64,000 nucleotides of DNA from Chamaea fasciata (lineage: Eukaryota > Chordata > Aves > Passeriformes > Sylviidae), in the NCBI GenBank assembly GCA_029207755.1, contig JARCOQ010000005.1, forward strand, positions 43,363,621 through 43,427,620, read 5' to 3'. The notes under the pieces were generated by a model. The model had not been told where the DNA came from and ran no database searches. It saw nothing but the letters and a program-made list of their open reading frames with translations. A program made the position numbers and the translations under genes. This document shows positions 11,686 to 24,216 of the stretch, in pieces; the stretch's first letter is position 1; each line of letters opens with the position of its first letter.

Positions 11686-14600
11686 GCAGAGTAGTTACAT
11701 TATACCAGAAACAGGTTAAGATTTCAATTATTTATTGCTGTCACTGTGATCAGGGTGACATGACAGAATAAGTTTATTTTACCACAGCCATTAGAAATGT
11801 GATGTCAAAGCTATAGGAGAAGATTTACATGAGGTTCAGATGTATATTCTTGGTGATATCAAGCTTTAAGAAGCTGGAGTTTTTTATTTTTATTTTTTAA
11901 TAAGCAGTAGTGAAAATTATTATCATGCAGATGAAAAATTTTAAAAGTTGGATACGGCCAAAAAAAGACTGCAAAAATACAAAATTTGCTTTCAGTGAGA
12001 ATCAATACCTTAACCAAGATGAGGTGAAGAAGGAAAAAGTGACAAGTTCATGACCTTTAAGTACTTACAAAGAGAAAATACCATTGAATGCAGAAAAAAA
12101 AAATTATAGAATGGTTCTAGGTCTGCAAATGAAGCTAAACAAACTGAAGTGAAGAAACAATGCACCATTTTGGCACTAAGTGTAGAAGGTCACTGTGAAT
12201 AAGGCAAAGTGTTCAGTAATAGAAAACTAAAAACCAAAAGCTGTCCTCCTTCAAAGGGCCAACTGTCATTGTGTGTGAAGCCATGAACTCAACTTAAGTA
12301 ACCTGGTGAAATTCTGCAGGTGTTAGACAAGATATTTGAGTAGAAGACATTCAGCTCTCTGTGCATATTTAAACGCCTCATCTTTCCTACCTGTAGCCCT
12401 CTCAGAATATTTTGCTTTTTCAGCATAACATTACTATTGTCTTATCTAAAAAAGAAAAAAAAAAAGTTTAGAGATTATTAATTTAAACCACAGAATTTTG
12501 GATTATTACATGTGTGCTCTAAGAGGTCTGTCATTTTAGTAGTTTTCCTGGCTTAGTTCATTTTTATGCATAATAATTAATCTTCTTGCAACCTTACACA
12601 CTTTTCATTAAAATTCAGAGCTGTCTTACTTTATACTGGCTTGATACAAGCATCCTGATGATGAAACTGTGCAAGAGTGAGTTCTTTTTCATTTAAGGTA
12701 AATTTTTATCCTAACCTCTGTCATCTCGGCCAAAGAGATGTTTCAGTCAATTTTTAAAAGTGGCTTCTAAGACAAAAATTCTTTGACAGGTTAAAGGAAG
12801 ACAAACAACAATCACCAGAAAATGAGAAAGAAAGCAATTATACACATATTTAATATTTATTTTTTCATTTTTTATTTTACACCAGTAAAATGAGGTTATT
12901 TTTTATATGAGTAGATGCAGCTGAATGCTTGTTGGGCTTTCAGAAGCCTTTTAACCTAGGTGGTGTATGTATGTATATACACGCAATTATGTTTATGTAT
13001 GTGAAAGACTTTATTGTTACTATTCAAGATGGTTTACAAATAGATCAAAGGAAAAAAACTCAACAGTTGTGTTACAGGGTTGAGAGGATGTCAATACATT
13101 ACAATTTTATTTATTTATCACTTTCTTTCTTTGCTTTTAGTATTATTCACTAGCTATGAGTTGTATTACCTTGCTGAACCAATATATTTTATGATCATAC
13201 ACTGACATACAGGAATATTTTCTCCCCTGCCTGCAACTCATTGGTGATCTTCCAGATTAATTTTGAATTTATTTTAGACCCAGTGTTTTAAGATTCTATC
13301 CATAATATCCATAATCAAACCAGAGCTGTCTTTGAGGATGTCATAAAACATCTTCAGATAGCATAAGAGAATACATTTTTTTCCCATACCTTTTCAGTAT
13401 ATTTCTCCCATTCATTTTGGCACTGTCTTAAAATCAATCTCAAACAAAGTTTAGCATAATTGGAATGAGATAAAAATGGGCTGGACGGTTCTGTCTTATG
13501 TGGGTAATAATAATTCTGGTTATGAGACTGTCAGAAATATGAACACACCAAAAGTTAAAAAAAGACCAAGATGATGTAGATGAATGAAGATCAGCTATAG
13601 AATATTGGAGGCATTGGCTTAAACGCATATATTTTGTGATGTGAGAAAATCCTGGACATCTGCTGCTTCAGTTTGACCTTTCATCATGTTCCATCAACAA
13701 ATATCAATAAATCAAAAGGCACAACTACACTGAAAGTGTGCTACAAAGGCTTTTCATTATGAAGCTTTCTGTCAAAATTGTTTAAAATGTAAAAGCTAAA
13801 AGGTTTGGTTTGCTTACTTGCATTCTTTAAAAAAATTGCAGCACAGTATTAAATAAGTCTTGGAGTAGTAGCTTTTAGATAGCATTAGAAGTACTACTGC
13901 AAATATCACTGGTCTTTCACACTAGAACCAAAGAAGTGTCATCATCCATGTTTTTTCTTAGATTTCCTCTTTTCTTGAGAGCTAGAAATTCTCAGACACC
14001 AGTAAGGGCTGCTATTGATCTGCGCCTATGTGAATTTATTTGCTGAGAAATCAGATTTAGAAGCCATTTAATTTTCATCGTAGGTGTGGAATTGCAACAA
14101 CAGTGCTTTGCAGTGATAATGAATCTTTTTGTAGCCTTATGTCAAATTTATTTTAAACCCATAAAAGTTTTTTCTTTCTGGTGCCAGTCTACATCAATAA
14201 GCATTGCCAACAGTTTGGATCAGCACCATTGCTTGACCATCACTGACCTTTGCAAAGGTAACCATAGAATTTATAGAAATTTAATTTCAGTACAGTTTGA
14301 AGTAAAATATATGCATGTGTCTTATTTTTTTGAGATATACACGAGATAAGATGAAGGATTTCTCTCAGGCATCCAGCTCAAAACAGCTAGAAATGCTTTC
14401 CGTGATGTTCTGTACAATTATTACTGTCAGGAGTGTTCAGCTTATAAATTCTAGCTAATTATGAATTAAATACTGCCCAGTTTTACTGACTATACAAGAA
14501 GTAGGGAAAGTATTATCTTCCACCTCCAAATTTATTTAATGGTTACGATTCAGCTTTTCCACTTTCTGTCACTTTAGAATTAGCATTTAGGTAATGCTCA

Positions 14601-17600
14601 GTTGACTGATATTTTGCTTCATAATTAAAAAAGACTTTGCATTAAAGTAATCACCCTTGTTACATTTGACTGTTAATAAGGGGGAACAATGTATATAAAC
14701 TGTCTAACTGAGGAAAAATATAAAAAATCCAGTTAATTTAGATGATTTTTCCCAATGAAGATGATAAAATCTAGTATCTTTTCAGTATCTACAGGGATTT
14801 GATTTCTGGAACGGTTTAATTTGTAGAGTAAATAATTCCAGAAATGTCTGTGTAAAGATGCAAAGGTGCTGTATAATGACTCAAATTTAGTAATAACACT
14901 ATCAGTAAAGATATAGTGAGTTTCTCAATCTTTATTTTACTTTTTAGAGGCATAAAGAAATTCTACTTCTCACATCTCCTTTTTGAGTTGCTAGTGAATT
15001 TTCTGTATTAGCAATTTAAAGTGTGTAAAATTCAGGATTTTTTCAGTGATAAAAAGCTCATTAAGATTTACTTTATCTAAATGACCATTTTGCATATTTT
15101 AATTTAACCACTCTCCTCAGCTATATCCAGTTCATCTACTTGATCTTTAAATCAAATATCAGAATGGCATGATTAACTGAAGTCAATCCCTGAACTCCTA
15201 TAGGAATCTCCCAAAATGAAAATCTTAGCCTGTATATTGCCTTTAAACTTTTATGATGTCACCTAGCTTATTTCAGGATTGAAATTACAGAGTTTAATGC
15301 ATCCAAAGCTAATTATAAAGTCATTCTGAGATAGAATAGGGACAACCAAACCAGATGGAATCTATTGCCAATTCTGTTCCTGAGAGTGTCTGGCATTATT
15401 AAAATGTATCATATTTCCATGTAGCCGCATCTGTTGTAATCAGTTTCTGTCTAGGTACCAACACCAGAGTGACTTCTATGAGCTCTTTGTAGGGGTTATT
15501 TCTTCTCATTGAAGAATTAAGCCTTGTCATACTTGGCTCTTCCATCTGAATTAAACGGACAGTCCAAAATGAATTTGAAGATAGTAGGATGCGTAAAGAG
15601 CAACAAAACTTCAGAAAAAAATAATTCTGGATTTATTGAAATGAAAAGAAATAGGAAAAGTATGTTTAACAGATGATAGAAAAGACAGTACTTTGAATGA
15701 ATTGAGAAAAATTGTTTTCCATTTAGAAGCACCAAGTAAAATTTGGAATAACAAACAATTTCTTATTAACATGCCTGTTTCCTCTGCTCCTGCTTCTTTC
15801 ATTTAATGGAAGAGGAAGTAGCGAAAGAGGACAATAAACGCCACATATACTTCAAACTTCTCATAAACATTCAAAATTCATTTGGGCAGACTGAAAGGTA
15901 TGCCACCATTATTTATTCAGACAGACGTGTTCTTAACAATTTGCACTCCAAACTAGTGCACAGACATTATCAGGTTGTGAGTACAACCTAATATATCTCA
16001 CCGTACATCAAGGCTGATTAGCTGAATGTTACCCTAATCACTGCTAAATCACCTCCAGTGCAGAGCTGGCTTGGGTCCACAGGTTCCAGGGCTCATGAAC
16101 GAGCCTCTTTTCTTGCAAAACTCTGCATTAACATAGTAGCACGGGAATTGCACTAGATACCTCTATGAAAGAGGAGTTTCATCAGTATGAAATAACTTCT
16201 ATTAGTTTGAAAAATTATCAACATCAGATATGAAACTAAGCATAAAATTGCACTTTTAATTATCTTAGTAGGAAACAGCCAACATGTTTACAGGGATATT
16301 GATTCTTCTTATTTATTGTTTTAAGTTTTACAGCCTCACAGGACTGAAGATATGGAAAATGAGATTTATAATTTACAAATTAAGGTAATAATGTCTGGCA
16401 TTAACATTTCTTTCCTCAACATTATGTTACTCATCACTGTGCATCACTCACACTTGAGCAATTCTCCTGGTTCCTGCTGTCAGCTCTGTGGAGAAAGTTA
16501 GAAGAGCTTCAAGTTGCTTTTTTTGATCTATAGTCCATTTTATCTAAAATTCATACTTTGTATACTTTCCAAATTAGATCATTAGTTAAAGAAATTGAGA
16601 AGCAATTTATTAAATACTGTAAAATGACACTGTAAATTCTTAGTGCGTCCCTGCTAAAAATGTCACTGTTGAAAGGGCATAAATGGCACTAGAAGTTGAT
16701 CCTATTTAAACAGAGAGTTGGAGGCTTGTCCCTTTTCTTGAAGAATAGGGCCAATGGACTCAAGATTCCTGAGGCTCATATTGGATTCAACTGTGATGTC
16801 TTTATTTCTAGGTAAGTCTCACCATGCAGACCTAGTATAGAAAAATTTGCCTCCTGCTCTGGTGTGTCAGTCCCTGCCAACCTTAAAATTTGTCTTCAAT
16901 GAGGAAATTTTCTAACAGGGTAGTTTTTTTCCAAATTACATCTAGAAAAGTATGTTACAGCTGCCTCTAAAAAGACTTCAACAGCACCCAGGTTGAGTTT
17001 GTTTGTGTTATCACCTCTCCTAAGACAGCTCTTCATTCATCCAAGGTGAGGAAGCGTAATACTACACAAGAACCACATACTCCTGGGTTTCAGTTTACTT
17101 TAAAGTCCTGCAGATGAGATGACTCACCAGCGCCGGGTGCTCCTCTTTGCACTGACCGCAGCAGGGATCTAGACAAACTAGTTCAATCTAAAAGCTTCAC
17201 TCTTACATAGCAAACTTAGGAAAGATGAATCCCAACTTGACTGCACTGAGGCATATCTAGAAATTTCTCCTAGACCCCATGCTAGATATGCTAACACAGA
17301 GAGTGAGGGAAAAAATATTTTAGCAGTCGGTATGAATCAAGCTGTACTGTGAACGCTAAAATTATTCTTAAAAATAAGAAGGCTTTCTGTGTCTTAGCAA
17401 TACAAAAATAATTATTCAGCTAAAATGGAATGAAAACCAGCTGGTTTCTCTAGTTGCATATGATTGGATTTCTCCTTTATGAACTTTAAAATGTATGTAT
17501 GCAATAAAGCAGACCAACTGAGCAGAGTTCAGTATAAGGCCTGTGACAAACACATCCCTTGCCCTTCTTATCAAGCAGATGAAAGACAGAACAACAACAA

Positions 17601-18240
17601 AAAAAATAGGGAAACTAACAGATTAATGTGGTAAAATTCCTGCACTTGCAGCACTAATGAGTTTATTGGCAGAGATGCAAAAATGCATGTAGCCTACTTT
17701 CAATTTCCCAGAGCACAACCGATTTAACGCTGTCATGTTGCTCAGGGTAACAGACTCCCACCTAGGAGTCCTCCCACGTCACAAGATCCATGGGACCCTG
17801 GAAGTTACAGCAGAAAGAAATTATATAGTGCACCAAATTGTTGGAGCTGATAAAGAAAACACGTTTGCCCTTCATGTATTTTTAAAGAGGTTCTTTTTCA
17901 TTATGACTAGTAAATTGTTCCTCCATGAACTGCACAGATAAAATTAAAATAGGCTTTTTTTCCCCCAGCTTTTGGAAATCTGCATGCCTCCTGTCCCAAG
18001 GATGTTAATATTTCAGGATTATAGATTAAACTAGTCCACTTCCCTGTTTAGAGTCAAGGTCAAGTATAACTGAGCAGCCCCTGACAGATGTTTTTCTTCT
18101 GTGTTAATCATAAAAACATTCAGCACAGAGATTCAGCGTCTTCCCAAACTAGCTTGATCCCATTTGACAATTCTTACAGTTAGAAATGTTCTCTAATATT
18201 TTATCTCATTAACTATTGAAGCAAATTTAAACTGGTTTTG

Positions 18241-18297
18241 CTTTTGGTTGTGTTGTTTTGTTTTTGTTTTGGTTTGGTTTGGTTTGTTTTGTTTTTC
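18241..18297. repeat. G/T-rich low-complexity tract
   Basis: A tract of GTTTT and GGTTT units, including three consecutive GGTTT repeats near 18270-18285, ending in TTTTTCCCT. Similar G/T tracts recur at about 22380-22428, 29590-29680, 45718-45782 and 46655-46700 on this strand. Confidence 0.75.
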
Positions 18298-20400
18298 CCT
18301 GGTCCTGGATTCTCTACAATGGTGTAATGTTACTGATTAATGTTTTCTTGGTTAACATTTCATGTACTTGAACTTTTTTATGGTCCTTGCTCTGATTTCC
18401 TTCCTAATACTTTTATTCTAAATTTCCTTCTGCAACCTTAGCAATCTCATTCCTTGATTCAGATAATTCACAAATTTCCTTTCTTACTGATTTTCCCTGA
18501 GTTTGTATTAAGTCATTGAAAAATGTTTGAAACTGTTCTTATATATGAGAAAGAACTTGGAATAGAATAATCACTGTCTTAACAGTAACCCAATGACATC
18601 TGGCTTTAATGGAAAAAGCAAGTTGGAAAGATATTTCCAGACTTTGTAGTTCTCCACGTTAGGACTCAGTAACATTCCGTTCAGCAAGTTAATTCTTCAT
18701 TTGAGGCTATCCACTTGATTTTCTTTCCTGGATGTGATATCTCCATTTGATACTAAGAAAAATCCCCTTACTGGTATCAGCACTTCTCCAGTTTACTCAC
18801 ATCATTTGAATTCAAATCTGATCTTCAGAGATTTTTAAACCTTGTACAGCTAAATATTTTGTAGAGATTTTACAAGTATGGACCCTATTTTATCATCCAA
18901 AAATCCCACCAGATGTGTCCTTCTGATTTGACAACAAACCATTGATAACTACACTGAGAATGTTGGTTTCCAACTATTTGTGCACAGAATTATTAGCTGT
19001 CTGTTCTTTTCTCTTTTTCCTGACTAGCCCACTGCAATACTGGATAGAATGTCCAGAGGGCTGTTGGGATCAAGATGTTGCAATCAACACTCTGGAATTC
19101 ATAGACCAGTGATCTCATTAAAGGATTACACTGCTCTGGCATTAGCTGCTCTTGATGCATTCATATTGGTGGGTTGTAATTACCGCTTAGGTGGAAAACC
19201 AACGTTTCTGCATAGTTTCAGGAATTAAAGTTAAGTAAACTGTTCTGTAAATCCATCTCTCTTGTTTTCTCCTCACAGTGAGTTTTAGCTAACCTGGGCA
19301 TGTGTTTTATCTCTTCATCAGAGATGTACAGATGTACTAAGTACCAGATGTATCTGATGTACTGGTATTAGCAATAATAACAGCATCAGGTCAAAACGGA
19401 GCATTTCTATCTGAAGTGTTAAAGCAGAAAAAAACACTGATTAAATTCTTTGTGTCGCCCACTATATTTTCAGACTTAGTCAAATAAATATTTTTTCTTT
19501 AAAAAATGATATATTTATTTAATAATTTTAAAATAATGGTTATGTTGCCAGCTGAAATGTTTTCTGCATGTTAGCCTTTAGGATTTTTTTTCACACTTAC
19601 CCTGTTTTCTGTATTAATTTTCTATGGTTCTCTTTTATTGATTTTCAGGTCATTAGATAACTATAATATCTTAACATCCTACTGAAGAAATGTAGGAAAT
19701 TGATATACTAGGCAGTTTCTTTATTTAACCAATTTCTAAATTATTTCTTTTTATTTTAAAAAACTTCTCCAAATTAGTGTGGAAGTAACCTTCCACTACA
19801 AGGTTTAAATGCAAAGACAGAGGGAGGAGGACAAATTAATTTGAAACAACAATAGAAAAAATGCAACAATTTAATCATGTGATCAATATATCCTGGCTAA
19901 ATATAAAAGATAGGGTTTTTATGTTAGAAATCAGCAGAATTATTCTCATAATTATTGCAATTTCTGAATTAAAACACTTAAGCCTACAACAACATGAAGA
20001 TGGCACAACAAACAATCCCAAGATGGAAACTAATTTTTTTTTCTTATTCTTTGAGCTTGGCTTGAAACCCTAACCACTGCCATACAATCAAGTAACCATA
20101 TAAAAACAAATTCTGATAAAGAGCAAATTTCTTTTAACTGTTTACAGAAGCAATGAACTAAGGTATCTACTGTGAAGCAGTGTAAATTAGTGTCCCTTTC
20201 TTTAACTTCCTAATGTTTGTTATCGTAATCTTTGTTTGTTATTATTGTTTGTTATTGTAATCTTAATAATTAAGTATGATCTTATATATACATGCATGTG
20301 TAACTGTATATGCACTGACAGTGCATGTAAAACTACGCTCTTGCTCACAGTTAAAATGTGATGCCTCACAGCATAAAATTCTATTTCTACTTCCTTAAAA

Positions 20401-20428
20401 AATTAAGATACATTTATATATCTTAATT
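20401..20428. repeat. AT hairpin, 10-bp perfect arms
   Basis: The arm aattaagata at 20401-20410 is the exact reverse complement of tatcttaatt at 20419-20428, with an 8-base loop. It lies inside an AT-rich stretch, where such palindromes arise easily. No transcription-related context is visible. Confidence 0.8.
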
Positions 20429-20715
20429 ATTAATAATTTATATTTTTATATGAAATAAAATTAATTTCCAACAAATTTTAAAGTTTAAGTTTCCAGGCTG
20501 AAATTTTTCAACACAGCAATTGGAAACAAGTTCAATTTTGCTAGAAATTTTCCTCCAGGACAGGAAACATTAGAAAAAAAATCAGAAACAGGGAACAGGA
20601 AACAGGAAACCATTAGAAAATATGTACCCCTCTAACAAAAAATGTCATTATATGTAGTGGTGTGAAATTATTAGTTTGTAATTTTATGCAGAATGGTTTG
20701 TTCCAGACTATCCCG

Positions 20716-21150
20716 TGTTTTAACCCCTTTGGTTTTTCCCTAGTTGTAGGTCCTGTCCATCTCCCTGCAACCCAGCCCAGACACTGGTGAGAAGCTGGGG
20801 TGATTGGCAGAGCCTATGACTTCTCCGCCCTGTATTATGTATCAGATGTCCTATGCATTGTCTTTCTGTCTTGGTCACTCCCTCCTTACCTAGTATTGGT
20901 TATGGTTCACCCTTGCCCCTCCCCACACCCCCTTACAAAAGCTGGAACCAGAACCGCAGGAGTCACTCTCTCTCAGGACATGGCCCTGTGGGAGCAACAA
21001 ACATCCAGCTTCAACCCACATGAGAGTCACTCTTTCTTCTTCCACGCTCTCTCTCCGCTTCAGCCTGAGGTTTGGACCCACCAAACCTAAGGATACAAAC
21101 TTTCCATGTGGACTGGTGAGTGATCAAGCTGGTAAATGACTCCAGACACC
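20716..21150 (+). mobile_element. probable endogenous retrovirus LTR
   Basis: A sharply bounded GC-richer block in AT-rich surroundings. It begins at about TGTTTTAACCCC (20716) and carries a run of C-rich promoter-like sequence with the TATA-like TTACAAAAGC near 20933-20942, about 220 bases in. A C/T-rich R/U5-like region follows, ending near TTTCCATGTGGACTGG at about 21116. This layout matches a plus-strand LTR. I could not place a terminal CA or a target-site duplication, and the family is not certain. It has no attached gag, pol or env sequence. Both ends are approximate. Confidence 0.45.
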
Positions 21151-23665
21151 ACCACAATTATACACAAAGATACCTATATACTTTGAAATATAGAAATGAG
21201 ATACCTGTAGAATTACTGATACACTTAGTTAATGGTATGAAAATGTATCCAAATATATCATTTGCTCAAAACAAAGAAATCTCTGTTCAGTCACCCATGT
21301 GGCCAGTAGGCATCCTTATGTACCAGCTTTTTATTCACAGTGCTGATGCAGGTCATTAATTAATGGAAGGAGTAAATTTGACGTTTTCTTCAGTCACTAC
21401 CTTCAGCTGTTCTTAGACCATGACTCTGCTTGTAAATAAAGTGTGATTCATAAGAGTGTTGCAGTGATTGGTTCTCATTCCCAGGATAGTGTCTTGCCTC
21501 TGATCTGCTAACCCTTTCCATGACCATTACTTCATTAGCCATTTCTACCTGCTCTCTTTTGGAAGACTAACATCAATAGAACCTATCACAAGGCCATCCT
21601 ACCTTTCATGTGGCTCCTGGTAGACACATATGTAATAAGGTAGTTATTCTGTGCTTTACAATTCTGCAGGTTTTAAAAAACTTTCTGCTGCAAATTATTT
21701 TCCTAAATTTAAAGGCACAATATCACAATCTCCCAGTATAATGTGTATTTGTTTCTATATAATGCTCATTATTACTCCAATTTTATTTTTTTCCAACAAA
21801 ATATTTAAAGGATACAACAGATTTTCTTCTCCTTATTTCTTAATTATTGTTTTTATTTATTTTGTCCTTATTCTGGAAGTTCTATTCTAGAACCCAGGCA
21901 ACTAGAGTAGGGAAATATAAGATATTTTCTTAGACTGATTTATTTGTGAGAAAACTTTAGTTGGTAACTGGGTGCTAGAAGCCTGTATTTCAACGAACTT
22001 TATAAAAAGTTAAGATAGTTGCGATCACTCTCTCAGACACATATGGACATGCACAATTTCCTATTTTGCTCTAGTCAGGCTGCCCTGAGTTGTCCTGATA
22101 TGTCAGATTAGAGAATGTTGCCAGACTTTTGGGTCCTGGTAATGGAAGTTTGTGATGTCCTTTGTGCCTTCCTGTCAGGTTGATACTACTGAAAACATAC
22201 CTTTCTTTCAATAAACATCTATAATGCTTTTTCACATCACAGGCCTTCTCTTTGAAAATATGTGAAAATCCCCATATCTTTTAATTATAATTAAAATATA
22301 TAATTATATTATAAACTTTAAATTTAATGTTAGGGTATAAGACATGTTCTGAACTGGTATCTGAAATTCTGGAATTTTTTTGCTGGTTTTGGTGGGTTGT
22401 TTGGGGGTTTTTTTTGTTGTTGTTTTAATAAACACCTCTTTACAAGGGCACTTTATTGCTATAAGGTTAGATCTAGTTTCTATTTTGTGACCTATGGAAA
22501 AAGTAAAGGGCATAGGATTAAATTCCCCAAGATGGATGATAGATGACGGATGATTCATAGTGTGAGGCAGAACACATCACACAGTCAGAGTGCCAACCTT
22601 ACTCCTTTATGCTCAACTTTATTTTTTTCAAAAGGAGGAAATGGAATTTGGGTATGGGAATTTCGCGCTGTGATTGTTTGCTGTTCATGCACATATAAAT
22701 ATCCCACGATGCGACAATGGGATGAATAATATAAGACAGCTAAAATGATTGAGGAAGTCCCCCAAGAACTTAGAGAATCAGAGGTAAGTCAATATTAGAA
22801 AATTGTACAGTCTCCTAAGGGGAATACTTTAGCACTTTCAGTTTATCCTGATCTGTGCCACATTTGCTTGTTATGTTCTTTTGTCTAACAGCTTCTTAGA
22901 AAACATGATAAGCAAGAAAATTTTGTTCACTTACCTCTTGTATTCTGGCACAGAAGGGGATCACCAACAAACTTTATTTAGTAATGAGAGAAGTATAAGG
23001 TATAGTAAAAAATATCAGAACTCATGAAAATTGTATGTATTTGAGTATAACTATAGTTTTAGATTTTTTTACTAACATCAATTGCAGTAGTCTAAAGAGA
23101 AACAGACATGTAATGTACAATTAAACTGATGCATTCATATGTTAGAGGAAGCTTTACAAGAGTGAACGTCCCAAAGAAGAGTACCATGTTGGCCTCTAAA
23201 GGTTAATATGAGTTATGTGCTAATCATAAATCTCTTTTTTTCGCAGGAAATTCAGCTAATCGAATGTTTTGTCATTATATGAGGTGAATCTTGGTCCCTG
23301 TTATCTCTAATGTATGTATTTTCTTCTACATTAAGTCAATTGAAAAAGTATTTAACAAGGGGATGCTTTCACTCCTCACCTCCATGTACAAATATATCTA
23401 TACCATGTGTACAATGACACATTCCCCTGTACATGTGCACATATACATACATTTCTGAGTTGAGAGCACACCTGTCTTTAAAACATTATTTTTATTTATT
23501 TTGGAAGTCTAAAGAGTGAATTTGAAAATGTAACTTCAATTCTCTTTTCAACTATTTTGTTTACTACTGTGGAGTGTTTCAAAATGTATCCATCTACAAG
23601 AGATCCTAAACAACTCTTCATTCAGACATAATGGTAATGTTTCGTGAGTTCTTGTGGCCATTTCT
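21151..23665. other. unique AT-rich non-coding sequence
   Basis: No gene is recognisable. The stretch includes an 18-bp perfect AT palindrome at 22279-22296 and a G/T-rich tract at about 22380-22428. Open frames here are short (up to about 84 codons) and low in complexity. Confidence 0.6.
22279..22296. repeat. 18-bp perfect AT palindrome
   Basis: The sequence ttttaattataattaaaa equals its own reverse complement. It is followed by more alternating A/T sequence to about 22320. In an AT-rich region this may be coincidence. Confidence 0.85.
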
Positions 23666-24216
23666 GTATTTGTCCTGGGTTGTAGTATAAGATGTGCACA
23701 AAGTATTCTATCACCATCTTAATGAACTGTTGAATCCAGGTGAGGTAGGGTTTTCCCAGACCCCCTCCCTCTGGGCCACTATCTTCTGTTAATGGCCCAT
23801 CAGATGCCTTGCCCATGACTCATAGATAACTCCCTCCAGGAGCTATCTCTGTTTAATGGGCCATCAAGGACCCCCTGCATGACTCATCATCCCATTGTGA
23901 GATGCTCCGCCCAGGGGGAAAAAACCAAGCATTCTCACCTGGATATAATCTGGGGTTTGGGACAATACAGGAGGCCCTTACCCACTGGATTCCCAGAAAA
24001 ACAGAGCTACCAGACCTTTCTACAGGATCACTGCTTCAGGAAGACCACCTCATCTGAACTGCTCCCATCACTCTGCTCAGGTAGTATTCTGACTCTGTCA
24101 GTGGTCTTTTGTATTATTGCATCTATTTTATTTTACTTTCTTTCCTTTCTTCCTATTAAATTATATCTCTGACTTGGAGCCTCTCATTTGTTTTGCTTTC
24201 AAACCACTACAGTATT
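23666..24216 (+). mobile_element. complete solo LTR with 5-bp target-site duplication
   Basis: The LTR itself spans 23671-24211 (541 bp). It starts TGTCCTGGGTTG and ends AACCACTACA, so it has the TG...CA termini of a retroviral LTR. It is flanked by an identical GTATT at 23666-23670 and 24212-24216. A 5-bp duplication fits class III (ERVL-like) avian elements. Inside, on the plus strand, there is a GC-rich promoter segment near 23905, a TATA-like ATATAATC at about 23943, and an ATTAAA polyadenylation signal at 24155-24160 some 210 bases later, followed by a short U5. No internal retroviral genes remain, so this is a solo LTR formed by recombination between the two LTRs of a former provirus. 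Confidence 0.88.

Larger units (their letters stand above)
8178..20715. other. unique AT-rich non-coding sequence
   Basis: About 12.5 kb with no recognisable gene. Open frames are short and their predicted peptides are low-complexity or anonymous. The stretch holds a 15-bp AT-only tandem pair at 10106-10135, a T15 run at 10643-10657, a long A-tract at 11636-11685, a GGTTT/GTTTT-rich tract around 18241-18297 and an AT hairpin at 20401-20428. No interspersed repeat family is obvious to the eye. Confidence 0.6.

Noticed and set aside
11529..11771. Open frame containing a long poly-lysine segment
   Set aside because: The lysines come from the A37/A11 tract and the rest is short and anonymous.
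20800..21090. 96-codon open frame and its antisense partner
   Set aside because: Inside the LTR-like block, with no protein similarity recognised.
23879..24172. 97-codon plus-strand open frame
   Set aside because: Falls inside the solo LTR at 23671-24211.
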